Shown here: positions 34,879-43,634 of the stretch, in pieces
How the letters are laid out: each line of letters begins with the position of its first letter
How positions within the stretch are numbered: the stretch's first letter is position 1
DNA from: Gemmatimonadota bacterium
Lineage (GTDB): Bacteria; Gemmatimonadota; Gemmatimonadetes; Gemmatimonadales; GWC2-71-9
Assembly (NCBI GenBank): GCA_003222205.1
Contig: QHVC01000049.1
Coordinates: 1 to 45,259 of the forward strand
DNA: 45,259 nucleotides
Direction: 5' to 3'
Translations under genes and position numbers: made by a program
Notes under the pieces: generated by a model
What the model was told of the DNA's origin: nothing
Database searches by the model: none
Seen by the model: the letters and a program-made list of their open reading frames with translations, nothing else

Positions 34879-35994
34879 TCAGGGAGTGACCGGTCTCTCC
34901 AGGAAGCTCGCCACGAGACCCGCGTGGTCCGACGGCCAGATCCGGAAGGACGGTCCAGCGATCTTGTCTGCCGGCTGATCGCCGACAATCGTGACCTGCC
35001 CCAGGAGCTTGCCGTTGGGGCCGCCGAGCCCGCGCGTGAACACGTAGTCGATGCGCTGGTTCAGCACCGGGACCTGGTTGGACAAGTCCGCCACCTCGCA
35101 GCACGTGAACCCGCGCGCGCCGGGCCGCATCGCCGCCCACGTGTCGGTGAAACCGGCGCCGGTAACCACTTGATGCATCGCCGAGCCCGTCGTGTCGTTG
35201 AAATCACCGAGCAGGATCGCCGGCGTATCGCCGCCGACGACGGCCACCAGTTCCTGCGCCTGGAGGGCGCGCAGCCCCGGCAGGCCCGGCGCGTTCCCGG
35301 ACTCGAGGTGCGTGGTCGCGACGGTGACGGGCCTGCCATCGATCAGCAACCGCGCCACCACGTAGCCGCGATTCAGATCGACGCCGTCCGCGAGGTGGCC
35401 GAGGTTCGCGGCGTAGATCGTGGCGATGACCGGCCCGTTGAGGCTCACGTGGTCGGCATCCCGCAGCAACGCGTCGTGGTCGGTCACGGCGACACCGGGG
35501 AACGGGGTCGCGACGAGGTTGGTGCTCTGGTCGACGAGCGCGTAATGCAGACCGCGGGCGTTCAGCGCCGCCATCAGGATCGCCAGGAAGTCCTGGTTCA
35601 CGGCGATGCCGAGCGGCGGGATGTTGATGTGGATCTCACTCACTTCCTGGAGGCCCACGACCTGTGGGCGGCTGCGCGCGATCTCGTCCGCCAAGGCTTC
35701 GGCGCGCAGCGGATAGACGGTCTGCCCCACGACTGTGATTGCCTGGAGCAGCGCGTCGAAGTCGTCCGAAGGATCGGGCGTGAGCAACGCCTGGATCACG
35801 GCGTCCACATCCGCTCCGATGTACAGGTTGCGCGTCATGGCCGTGATGGTCCCGGCGCCGGCGTCCGTTACGGAGACAGACGCAGAGCGTGATGCGACCA
35901 CTTCCCCCGGCATCGGGGCGAGTGGGGTGTCCTTGGTGCAGGCGACGGCGATCGCAAGCACCGCGAGCAGTGAATAGCGGATGCGGGTATTCAT
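34879..35994 (-). CDS. endonuclease/exonuclease/phosphatase-fold lipoprotein
   Basis: 371 residues from ATG 35994. Signal peptide with lipobox AVAC (Cys19), so the enzyme is probably lipid-anchored outside the inner membrane. The DNase I-like fold is evident: TRNLYIGADVD near 53, the catalytic glutamate in VVGLQEVSEI, LLGDFNDT with the catalytic aspartate and asparagine, QRIDYVF, and SDHAGLVASF near the C-terminus. The substrate could be nucleic acid, a phosphoinositide-like lipid or a sphingolipid; none can be chosen. It stands alone between repeat-containing gaps. Confidence 0.85.
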   Translation of the reverse strand: MNTRIRYSLLAVLAIAVACTKDTPLAPMPGEVVASRSASVSVTDAGAGTITAMTRNLYIGADVDAVIQALLTPDPSDDFDALLQAITVVGQTVYPLRAEALADEIARSRPQVVGLQEVSEIHINIPPLGIAVNQDFLAILMAALNARGLHYALVDQSTNLVATPFPGVAVTDHDALLRDADHVSLNGPVIATIYAANLGHLADGVDLNRGYVVARLLIDGRPVTVATTHLESGNAPGLPGLRALQAQELVAVVGGDTPAILLGDFNDTTGSAMHQVVTGAGFTDTWAAMRPGARGFTCCEVADLSNQVPVLNQRIDYVFTRGLGGPNGKLLGQVTIVGDQPADKIAGPSFRIWPSDHAGLVASFLERPVTP

Positions 35995-36055
35995 GGGCGT
36001 CTCCGGGGCGCGAGAAGGTTGAAGTCGAAATAACGCCGGAGGGGTCAAGCGGAGG

Positions 36056-37603
36056 TCAAGCGGGCCGGTACACCCCCCACACGGCGCGGAGCGCGTCGCT
36101 GATTTCGCCGACCGTCGCGCGCGCACGTACCGCGTCCAGGATCACGGGCATGAGCCGCTCGGTGGAGGCCGCCGCCGAGCGCAGCGACGCCAGCGCCTTT
36201 TCCACCTTGGTCCGGTCGCGCCGCCGCCGCGCCGCGGCGACACGCTCACGCTGCCCCGCCGCGAGCGCCACGTAGTCGGGCACCGAAGCGGCGGGGACCG
36301 TCGTCTCCTCCGCGTAGCGGTTCACGCCGACCACGACCTGCTCGCCGCGCTCGACCGCCTGCTGCGTCGCGTAGGCGCTGCGCGCGATGGCATCCTGGAT
36401 CACCCCGCGCTCGATGCACGCTACGGCGCCGCCCTGGCGCTCGACCTCGTCGACCAGCGCGCGGGCCTCCCGCTCGATCGTGTCGGTCAAGTGCTCGACG
36501 TACCAGCTCCCCGCGACGGGGTCGATCACTTCCGGCACTCCCGTCTCGTGCGCGAGCAGTTGCTGGGTGCGGAGTGCTAGCGTCGCGCTCTGCTCGGTGG
36601 GCAGCGCCAGCGCTTCGTCGTACGCATTGGTATGCAGCGACTGGGTGCCGCCCAGCACGGCGGCGAGCGCCTGGATCGCCACGCGCACCACGTTGTTCAA
36701 CGGCTGCTGCGCCGTGAGGGTCGCGCCGCCGGTCTGCGTGTGAAAGCGCAGCCGGCAGGCGGCGTCGTCCGCGTGGAACTTCTCCTTCATGAGGCGCGCC
36801 CATAGGCGTCGCGCCGCCCGGAACTTGGCGACCTCCTCGAACAGATCCGAGTAACTCGCGAAGAAGAAAGACAGCCGCGGCGCGAACGCGTTGACGTCGA
36901 GCCCCCCCCCCGCTCCCACCGCCCGGCGCACGTACTCGAGACCGTTGGCGAACGTGAACGCCACCTCCTGCACGGCGGTCGCCCCCGCTTCCCGCATGTG
37001 ATAGCCGGAGACCGAGATGGGGTTGAAGCTCATCCCCTCGGCGGCCACGAACCGGAACACGTCGGCGACGAGCCGCAACGACGGCTCGGGAGGGAAGATG
37101 TAGGTCCCGCGCGCGACGTACTCCTTGAGGATGTCGTTCTGCAGCGTCCCCTGGAGCTCGCGCCGCGCGACGCCCTGCTCCTCGCCCACCACGACGTACA
37201 TCGCGAGCAGGATCGCCGCCGTGGCGTTGATCGTCATCGACGTCGACACCCCGCCCAGCGGAATGCCGTGGAACAGGCGCTCCAAGTCGTCCACCGTGTC
37301 GATGGCCACCCCGACGCGGCCCACTTCGCCTTCCGCCATCGCGTGGTCCGAGTCGAACCCCATCTGGGTGGGAAGATCGAAGGCGACCGACAAGCCGGTC
37401 TGGCCCTCCTTGAGGAGGTGGTGGAAGCGCTCGTTGGTTTCTTCGGCGGTGCCGAACCCAGCGTACTGGCGCATCGTCCACAGCCGACCGCGGTACATGG
37501 AGGGGTGGAGACCGCGGGTGAACGGGAACACGCCCGGAGCGGCGAGGTCCTTCCGGTAGTCGCCGCCCCAATCGCCGGGGCCGTAGAAGAGCTTGTCGCT
37601 CAC
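36056..37603 (-). CDS. methylmalonyl-CoA mutase, large-subunit catalytic domain
   Basis: 515 residues from GTG 37603 (GTGA overlap with fbp). The barrel domain of acyl-CoA mutases: [60 protein letters not shown] (catalytic His202) and [18 protein letters not shown]. Tyr47 and Arg177 are the residues that distinguish methylmalonyl- from isobutyryl-CoA mutase, as far as I can align them. It ends before any cobalamin-binding domain (no DxHxxG), so it needs a separate small B12-binding subunit, absent from the window. A G10 run lies within the gene. Confidence 0.88.
   Translation of the reverse strand: MSDKLFYGPGDWGGDYRKDLAAPGVFPFTRGLHPSMYRGRLWTMRQYAGFGTAEETNERFHHLLKEGQTGLSVAFDLPTQMGFDSDHAMAEGEVGRVGVAIDTVDDLERLFHGIPLGGVSTSMTINATAAILLAMYVVVGEEQGVARRELQGTLQNDILKEYVARGTYIFPPEPSLRLVADVFRFVAAEGMSFNPISVSGYHMREAGATAVQEVAFTFANGLEYVRRAVGAGGGLDVNAFAPRLSFFFASYSDLFEEVAKFRAARRLWARLMKEKFHADDAACRLRFHTQTGGATLTAQQPLNNVVRVAIQALAAVLGGTQSLHTNAYDEALALPTEQSATLALRTQQLLAHETGVPEVIDPVAGSWYVEHLTDTIEREARALVDEVERQGGAVACIERGVIQDAIARSAYATQQAVERGEQVVVGVNRYAEETTVPAASVPDYVALAAGQRERVAAARRRRDRTKVEKALASLRSAAASTERLMPVILDAVRARATVGEISDALRAVWGVYRPA
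36902..36911. repeat. G10 homopolymer inside the mutase gene
   Basis: Ten consecutive Cs on the plus strand (Gs on the coding strand) encode part of GAGGGLD, where relatives have no glycine run. Slippage by one base would truncate the enzyme. Confidence 0.85.
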
Positions 37604-38595
37604 ACCGGCACGGGCGGCGCGGCGAGGATGCCGGTAGCGAACTCGACATCCGCCCTGCTGCCGATGACGAGCGGGCTCTTCTGGTGAATCGTGGTGGGAC
37701 TGATGTCGAGGATGCGACGGCGGCCGTCGGTCGCCGCGCCCCCGGCCTGCTCGACGACGAACGCCAGCGGGGCCGCCTCGTAGAGCAGCCGCAGCTTTCC
37801 CTCCGGCGACCGGCTGTCGGCGGGATAGAGGAATATACCGCCGGAGATGAGGTTGCGGTGGAAGTCGGCGACGAGCGAGCCGATGTAGCGGGCGTTCTTC
37901 GCCACCACCGCGCCGTCGCCGTTCTTGAACGTCGCGACGACGCGCTGCACGGCGGGAGACCAGCGGTTCCAGTTGCTCTCGTTGACGCTGTAATAGCGGC
38001 CCACGTCCGGCGTGCGGATGCGGGGATGCGAGAGCAAGAATTCGCCGATCGTGGGGTCCAGCGTAAAGCCGTGGACGCCCGCGCCGGTGGTGTAGACCAA
38101 CATCGTGCTCGACCCGTAGAGGATGTACCCGGCCACGACCTGGCGGTAGCCGGGCTGGAGGCAGTCGCGGTCCGAGGCGCCTTCCTGCTGGCCGCTCACC
38201 CGGCGGTGGATCGAAAAGATCGTGCCGATCGAAACGTTGACGTCGATGTTCATTGAGCCGTCGAGCGGGTCGTAGAGCAGCACGTACTTGCCCTGCTCTT
38301 CCCGCGGGCACACGCGCGGCGTCTCGTCCTCCTCGGAGGCGGTGATGCACACGCGTCCGCTGTGCTGCACCGCGTTGCGGACGGTCTCATTGGCGAACAT
38401 GTCGAGCTTCTGCTGGAGGTCGCCCGAGACGTTGAGGGTGCCGCTGCCGCCGAGGATGTCGGTCAGACCCGCCCGGCGCACCTGGCGCGAGATGATCTTC
38501 GCCGCCAGGCACAGGTCGTAGAGCAGGTTGGAGAGCTCGCCCGTAGCCTCCGGGTGGAGCCGTTCCTGCTCCATGATGAAGCGCTCAATCGTCAC
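37600..38595 (-). CDS. fbp: fructose-1,6-bisphosphatase class I
   Basis: Gluconeogenic hydrolysis of fructose 1,6-bisphosphate. 331 residues from GTG 38595, which gives the typical VTIERFIMEQER start and overlaps comEC by 11 bp. Metal-site motifs are clear: ASEEDE, then YDPLDGSMNIDVNVSIGTIF (about 117-136), and the substrate region KNARYIGSLVADFHRNL. Its neighbours, comEC before and the mutase gene after, are not pathway partners except that propionyl-CoA carbon can feed gluconeogenesis. Confidence 0.96.
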   Translation of the reverse strand: MTIERFIMEQERLHPEATGELSNLLYDLCLAAKIISRQVRRAGLTDILGGSGTLNVSGDLQQKLDMFANETVRNAVQHSGRVCITASEEDETPRVCPREEQGKYVLLYDPLDGSMNIDVNVSIGTIFSIHRRVSGQQEGASDRDCLQPGYRQVVAGYILYGSSTMLVYTTGAGVHGFTLDPTIGEFLLSHPRIRTPDVGRYYSVNESNWNRWSPAVQRVVATFKNGDGAVVAKNARYIGSLVADFHRNLISGGIFLYPADSRSPEGKLRLLYEAAPLAFVVEQAGGAATDGRRRILDISPTTIHQKSPLVIGSRADVEFATGILAAPPVPV

Positions 38596-40792
38596 GACGG
38601 ACGTGAGTGAGTCCACGCAGCGTGTCCACCTCGAAGGTGATGTCGCCCGCTTCGTCGGTACGCCAGATCCGGATGCCGTGGGCCCGGAGCCGCGCAAGCA
38701 CCTCGGGAGCGGGATGTCCGTAGGTGTTGCGCGCGCCCACGCTGATCACTGCGTCGCCGGGCCGCAGCTCGTCGAGCCAGGCGTCGCCCGTCGCGGAGCG
38801 GGAGCCGTGATGCCCGATCTTCAGCAGCGCCACGGGACCGACCCGGCCCCGGAGCCGCCACTCGACCGGCAGCCCCGCATCGGCCTGGAAGAACACCCGC
38901 GTCCGGCCGTAGGTGACGACCACGACGACCCCGTGCTCGTTCACCTCGAGCGGTTCGGCGAGCCACGCGGAGTCGGGGCTCACCACGTCCAGGCGCAGCC
39001 CGTCGATCTCGAAGCGATCGCCGCTACGCGCCGCATGCCAGGCCGCGCCCGACGCTTCCACCGCCGCCAGGAACTCGAGGTACAGCGGCCGCCCCAGCGG
39101 CTCACCCGGCTCCAGGACCAGCCGTGGCGGAAACACCCGGAGCACCGCCGGGATGCCGCCCAAGTGGTCCGCGTCGCCGTGCGTCGCGACCACGAGCGCG
39201 AGCCCAGGAGCGCCGTGCCGCCGCAGGTACGGAATCACCACGCTGCGGCCGGCGTCGCGCACCGGCGTCCGGGGGCCGCCATCGATCAGAATCCAGCGGC
39301 CCGTGGCGGTCCGCAGCAGGGCGGCGTCCCCCTGCCCCACGTCGAGGAAATGTATCTGAACGCAACGGCAATCGTCGAGAGACGTGGCGCCGGCGAGCGA
39401 GGCCCCGAGCACCAGCGTCGCGAGAAAAGCGGCCCGCGCCGCTAAGACCCAGCGCCGCCCGCGGCCCCGCCACAACCACCACGCTGCGCCGAGCACCATC
39501 GCCCAGAACGCCGCGGCCCGGCCGCCCGCTACCATCACGACATGCCCTCCGGGGACTGCGGCCGCACCCCGCGCCGTCAGGTCGATCAGCGCCAGGCCCA
39601 GACCCGCCCCGCTCGCAATGACGTGCGCGATTGACGGCACGAGCCAGGAGAGTGCGAGCGCGATCATCAGGCCCGGTACCGCGACCCCAGCAAGCGGAAT
39701 CGCGACGAGATTCGCCAGCACCCCGACCGGGGCGACCGTGCCGAACGCGTAGGCGGTGATCGGGGCCGTGAGCAGCGTCGCCGCCGTGGCCGGCGCGAGG
39801 AGGCGGACGAGGCGCGGCTCGCGCGCGGCGGCGCGCGACGCCCAGATCACACCGCTCACCGCCGCGACTGAGAGCCACGCGCCCACTGATCGCACCGCCC
39901 ACGGGTCCACGGCAAGGACGAAGAGCACCGCGAGGGCGATGGTGCCGCGCGGCGTCACGATGCGTTGTCGGAGCCGGGCCGCCGCCGCCGCCGCGAGCAT
40001 CGCGGCGGCGCGCGTCGCCGGCGCCGGAAACCCGAGCAACCACACATAGGCGAAGACGGCGATCGCTCCGGCCACGAGGCGCGCGCGGGCCGGCAGACGC
40101 AGCAGCCGGAGCCCCAGCGCCACCCAAGCCGCGAAGAACCCCACGTGCAGGCCGCTGATCGCCAGGAGGTGCGCAAGCCCGGCGGCGGCGAACCGCTCGC
40201 GCACGGCGGGGTCGAGCTCGGTGCGCCGGCCGGTGACGAGCGCCTCGACGAGCGGCGCGCGATGGCCGAACAGCGCGGCGGCACGCGCCGAGAGCCGATC
40301 GCGCAGCGCTCCCCGTCCGCGCCGCTCGGCGTCGAGGAGGCGCACCCGGCGCAGCGCGAGGATCCCGCGATCCACGGGGCCCAGCCACCGGCCGGCGACG
40401 ATCCAGGTGGAGCCGCCACGGGCGTCGCGACCGTCGGGCCAGCGCAGCCGCACAGCGCCCCGGCACGGGCCGCCGATCGCATCCCCGTCCACGACGCCGC
40501 CCCCCACGGGTGCGGGGTCGAGGAGCCGAACGATGACCGCGCGAAGCGCTCCTCGCTCCCCGAGCCCCGCGCAGCTGGCGGCGCGCCGCCGCACGGCGAC
40601 CTCTCCCCAGACCAGCCCGGCCAGCAGCGCGATCCCCATGGCGCCGGCCACCGCCGCCCGCCGCGACAGCAACAAGGTCCCGAGGGCGACGGGAACGCCC
40701 ACCGCCCACGTCCCCACATCCCCGACGAGCCGGACCCCGACGGCGAGACCGGTGCCAAACGCGATGGTGATCCAGAGGAGCGGCGGCCGCAC
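38585..40792 (-). CDS. comEC: DNA uptake channel ComEC/Rec2
   Basis: Inner-membrane channel for single-stranded DNA in natural transformation. 735 residues. A membrane N-terminus with an OB-like periplasmic part is followed by the competence domain (LAISGLHVGFFAAWVALGL, VWLLGFPAPATRAAAML, APVGVLANLVAIPLAG). The C-terminal metallo-beta-lactamase-like domain (about 490-730) has FLDVGQGDAALL, HGDADHLGG, and IGHHGSRSATG, so the proposed nuclease site is complete. GTG 40792 is the start. A ComFB-type gene lies immediately upstream. Confidence 0.95.
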   Translation of the reverse strand: MRPPLLWITIAFGTGLAVGVRLVGDVGTWAVGVPVALGTLLLSRRAAVAGAMGIALLAGLVWGEVAVRRRAASCAGLGERGALRAVIVRLLDPAPVGGGVVDGDAIGGPCRGAVRLRWPDGRDARGGSTWIVAGRWLGPVDRGILALRRVRLLDAERRGRGALRDRLSARAAALFGHRAPLVEALVTGRRTELDPAVRERFAAAGLAHLLAISGLHVGFFAAWVALGLRLLRLPARARLVAGAIAVFAYVWLLGFPAPATRAAAMLAAAAAARLRQRIVTPRGTIALAVLFVLAVDPWAVRSVGAWLSVAAVSGVIWASRAAAREPRLVRLLAPATAATLLTAPITAYAFGTVAPVGVLANLVAIPLAGVAVPGLMIALALSWLVPSIAHVIASGAGLGLALIDLTARGAAAVPGGHVVMVAGGRAAAFWAMVLGAAWWLWRGRGRRWVLAARAAFLATLVLGASLAGATSLDDCRCVQIHFLDVGQGDAALLRTATGRWILIDGGPRTPVRDAGRSVVIPYLRRHGAPGLALVVATHGDADHLGGIPAVLRVFPPRLVLEPGEPLGRPLYLEFLAAVEASGAAWHAARSGDRFEIDGLRLDVVSPDSAWLAEPLEVNEHGVVVVVTYGRTRVFFQADAGLPVEWRLRGRVGPVALLKIGHHGSRSATGDAWLDELRPGDAVISVGARNTYGHPAPEVLARLRAHGIRIWRTDEAGDITFEVDTLRGLTHVRRDD

Positions 40793-40813
40793 CGGGCCGC
40801 CGTCAGGAGCGGG

Positions 40814-41041
40814 CTACAGCGTGACGGGCTTCGTCCCGCAGCGGGGCGCGGCGGCGACCTTGCGGAAGCCCTCGAGCAGCACGACGTCGAGCTTCGCCTT
40901 CTCCTGGTCGGTGTCGAGGTTGATCGCGGTAATGACCTCGCCCTCGCGGGTGGAGACGTAGTGCGGGGACAGCCGGTTCAGCGTGTAGACGAATACGTCG
41001 CCGCGGCAGGTGTCGCAGCCGCAGAACTTGGGGAACTGCAC
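40814..41041 (-). CDS. ComFB-family small protein (N-terminus probably extends to about 41089)
   Basis: 75 residues from GTG 41041, the first canonical start in this frame. The core FCGCDTCRGDVFVYTLNRL then SPHYV matches ComFB, including the cysteines. The frame continues upstream without a stop and reads NVTWEVAQREYDRLR, which corresponds to the first helix of ComFB proteins, so the true start is probably near the miaB stop (41089); only GTA, ACG or CTG codons are available there. ComFB proteins have been described as cyclic-dinucleotide receptors in cyanobacteria and linked to competence in Bacillus; comEC follows 21 bp later. I am fairly sure of the family, not of the start. Confidence 0.8.
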   Translation of the reverse strand: MQFPKFCGCDTCRGDVFVYTLNRLSPHYVSTREGEVITAINLDTDQEKAKLDVVLLEGFRKVAAAPRCGTKPVTL

Positions 41042-41088
41042 GCGCAGGCGGTCGTACTCGCGCTGCGCGACTTCCCAGGTGACGTTCG

Positions 41089-42402
41089 TTACCCCATGAG
41101 GGCTGGCTCCCGCTCCAGCGGCCAGGCGGTGAACGTGGTCCCGCTCGTGCCCGTGAGACGGACCCGGCGGTACGTGCCGATCCAGGCGGCGGGACCCTCG
41201 AGCAGCGCCACCTTGTTGGTGCGGGTGCGAGCCTGCAGCAGATCCCCGCGCCGGGCGCGCCCCTCGACGAGCACTTCCTGCTCCGTCCCGACGAGCGCCA
41301 CGCTCTTCCCCCGCGCCACGCGACGAACGACCGCGATGAGACGCTCGAGGCGCTCCGCTTTGACCTCCTCCGCCACGTGATCCTTGATACGGACCGCTGG
41401 CGTGCCCTCGCGCACCGAGTACTTGAACGTGTACGCGTCGTCGAACCCCACCGCCTCGACCAGCGATAGCGTCTCGGCGAAGTCGGATTCGGTCTCACCA
41501 GGGAAGCCCACGATGATGTCGGTCGTGAGCGCGACACCGGAAACGGCGCGACGCAGGGCCGCGACCACTTCCAGATAGCGCTCGCGGTCGTAGCGCCGCA
41601 GCATCCGCTTGAGCACGCGGGAGCTACCGCTCTGCACGGGCAGGTGCACGTGCTCGCACACCACCCGCGTATCGGCCATCGCGACGAGCACCCGGTCGGT
41701 GAAGTCGGTGGGGTACGGGGAGGTGAACCGCAGCCGCCGCAGTCCCGGCACCGCGCCCACCGCGCGCAGCAGGTCGGCGAAGTCGTGGACGCCATCGTGA
41801 TAACTGTTGACCGTCTGCCCAAGCAGGGTGACCTCCGTGGTGCCCTGGGCGGTGAGTCCCTCCACCTCCCGCACCACGTCGGTCAAGTTGCGGCTGCGCT
41901 CCGGTCCGCGCGTCATCGGAACGATGCAGAACGTGCACCGATAATCGCAGCCTCGCTGCACGGTGACGAACGCCGAACTGGTCCGTCCGCGCACCGGAGG
42001 CACGTCCTCGTAATGCTCCCAGCTCTTGAACGCCACGTCCGCGGCACGCTCGCCACTCGCCGCCCGTGCGATGAGCTCGGGGAGGTTGCGGTAGCCATCC
42101 GGGCCGACGACGAGGTCTACCTGCGGCACCCGCTCGAGCAGCCGGGGCCCGAGGCGCTGGGCCATGCAGCCCATGACGCCGAGCACCCCGCCGGGGCGTT
42201 TGTAGTGCTTCAGCTCGCCCATGCGCCCCAGCACCCGCTGCTCGGCGTGGTCGCGGACGGCGCAGGTGTTGACGAGCAGCACGTCGGCCGCCGCGGGATC
42301 GTCCGTACGGACGTATCCCTCCCGCGCCAGAAGCCCAAGCATCAGCTCGGAGTCCGACACGTTCATCTGGCAGCCGTACGTCTCGATGTAAATCGTCGGC
42401 AT
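41089..42402 (-). CDS. miaB: tRNA-2-methylthio-N6-dimethylallyladenosine synthase MiaB
   Basis: Radical-SAM enzyme that adds the methylthio group to i6A37 of tRNAs reading UNN codons. 437 residues. N-terminal cluster-binding domain with cysteines in ETYGCQMN, VNTCAVR and VMGCMAQ; radical SAM motif GCDYRCTFCIVP (about 153-164); C-terminal TRAM domain (about 365-430). SDSELM and RSRNLTDVV favour MiaB over relatives. The ATG overlaps the mtaB stop by one base. It is the second of two tandem methylthiotransferases. Confidence 0.94.
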   Translation of the reverse strand: MPTIYIETYGCQMNVSDSELMLGLLAREGYVRTDDPAAADVLLVNTCAVRDHAEQRVLGRMGELKHYKRPGGVLGVMGCMAQRLGPRLLERVPQVDLVVGPDGYRNLPELIARAASGERAADVAFKSWEHYEDVPPVRGRTSSAFVTVQRGCDYRCTFCIVPMTRGPERSRNLTDVVREVEGLTAQGTTEVTLLGQTVNSYHDGVHDFADLLRAVGAVPGLRRLRFTSPYPTDFTDRVLVAMADTRVVCEHVHLPVQSGSSRVLKRMLRRYDRERYLEVVAALRRAVSGVALTTDIIVGFPGETESDFAETLSLVEAVGFDDAYTFKYSVREGTPAVRIKDHVAEEVKAERLERLIAVVRRVARGKSVALVGTEQEVLVEGRARRGDLLQARTRTNKVALLEGPAAWIGTYRRVRLTGTSGTTFTAWPLEREPALMG

Positions 42403-43634
42403 CAGGTGATCCTGACCTCGAAGCGGGGGCGGCCGTCCCAGCCGTCGGTCGAAAGATAGACGGAGAGGTAGTCCTGCGTCACGACGTCGAGCCGGCCCGC
42501 AAGCCGCCCGCTCACCACGCCGTCGGCGAGTTGTCCCATACGCCTTTCCCGATACGCTTTGGCCTTTTGATCTCCGAGTGCGCGCAGCTCAGCGGCCCGG
42601 GCCTTGATCACTGGCGGCGGCAGCCGGCCAGCGAGTTTCGCGGCGGGCGCATCGGGGCGCACGCTGAACGGAAAGACGTGGAGGTACGTGAACGGGAGGG
42701 CTTGGACGAGGGCGACCGTGGCGCGGTGGTCGGCGTCGGTCTCGCCCGGGAAGCCCGCGATGATGTCGGCGCCGAGGCCGAACACCGGCAGCCGCTCGGC
42801 GAGCCACTCGAGGCGCGCGCGGTAGCTCCGCGCCGTATACCAGTGGCGGCCCATGCGCTTGAGCACCCGGTCCGAGCCTGACTGCAGCGGCGCGTGCAGG
42901 TGCGCGGCGAGGTTGCGGGGCGCTTCGATCAGGAAACGGGCGATGCGGTCGTCTACCTCAGTCGCTTCGATCGAGGAGAGCCGGAACCGCACCTCAGGCA
43001 CGGCGCTCACCAGATGCCCCAGCAGCTCCCCGAGCGACGCCGCATCCCGCATCCCCCATCCCGCTTCCCTGCCGTATGTCCCGATGTGGACCCCGGTCAG
43101 TACGATCTCCGCGTGATGCCGCGAGAGCGCCCGGGCCTCGGCAACGAGCTCAGCGACCGGGCGCGACCGGTTCGAGCCCCGCGCCAGCGTCGTCGCGCAG
43201 AACGTGCAGTGCTCGTCGCAGCCGTCCTGGATCTTGAGCAGGCCGCGCTGCCTCTCCCCTGCACCCACGCGTCGCGTGGCGACGCCTGCGTGCGGGCGTG
43301 GGGTGACGCCCGCGGCGCGGAGCACCACCTCAGGATCGGCGCCGCCGACCACCGCGCGCACCGAGGGAAGCGACGCGATGCGGCCGTCGTCGAGTGCGGC
43401 GGCGCAGCCGATCACCACCGTCTCGAGGCCCTCGCGGCCTCGGGCGATGCGCCCCACGAAGCGGCGCAGCTTCGCCTCGCTCTCCCCCGTCACGGTGCAG
43501 GAGTTCACGACCGCGACGTCGGCCGCCGCGGGGTCGTCCACTACCGTCGCGCCTGTTTCGGCGAACGCCAGCCGTACCTGCTCGGTGTCGTACTGATTTG
43601 CCCGGCAGCCGAACGTATGAAAGAAGACGTTCAC
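42402..43634 (-). CDS. mtaB: tRNA t6A37 methylthiotransferase MtaB
   Basis: Radical-SAM enzyme modifying t6A37 in tRNAs for ANN codons. 410 residues from GTG 43634 (GTGA overlap). Cysteines in HTFGCRAN, VNSCTVT and IGCAAAL, and the radical SAM motif GCDEHCTFCATT; MtaB-type QDGCDEHC and LTGVHIGTYG are present. The TRAM-like end is short. Two repeat-derived segments are embedded in frame: a palindrome encoding about residues 111-124 in the interdomain linker, and a heptamer array at about residues 189-198 right after GTYG. Neither touches a cluster ligand. Confidence 0.92.
   Translation of the reverse strand: MNVFFHTFGCRANQYDTEQVRLAFAETGATVVDDPAAADVAVVNSCTVTGESEAKLRRFVGRIARGREGLETVVIGCAAALDDGRIASLPSVRAVVGGADPEVVLRAAGVTPRPHAGVATRRVGAGERQRGLLKIQDGCDEHCTFCATTLARGSNRSRPVAELVAEARALSRHHAEIVLTGVHIGTYGREAGWGMRDAASLGELLGHLVSAVPEVRFRLSSIEATEVDDRIARFLIEAPRNLAAHLHAPLQSGSDRVLKRMGRHWYTARSYRARLEWLAERLPVFGLGADIIAGFPGETDADHRATVALVQALPFTYLHVFPFSVRPDAPAAKLAGRLPPPVIKARAAELRALGDQKAKAYRERRMGQLADGVVSGRLAGRLDVVTQDYLSVYLSTDGWDGRPRFEVRIT
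43041..43068 (-). repeat. in-frame heptamer array inside mtaB (four units, GGATGCG)
   Basis: Minus-strand units GGAAGCG, GGGATGG-type (GGATGGG), GGATGCG and GGATGCG follow one another without gaps and encode roughly EAGWGMRDAA. Confidence 0.75.
43264..43302 (-). repeat. nested palindrome in frame inside mtaB
   Basis: Outer arms CCCACGC (43264-43270) and GCGTGGG (43296-43302) enclose a perfect hairpin GCGTCGC-GTG-GCGACGC (43269-43285). It encodes a linker of mixed Ala/Arg/Pro/His character between the methylthiotransferase and radical-SAM domains. Confidence 0.65.
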
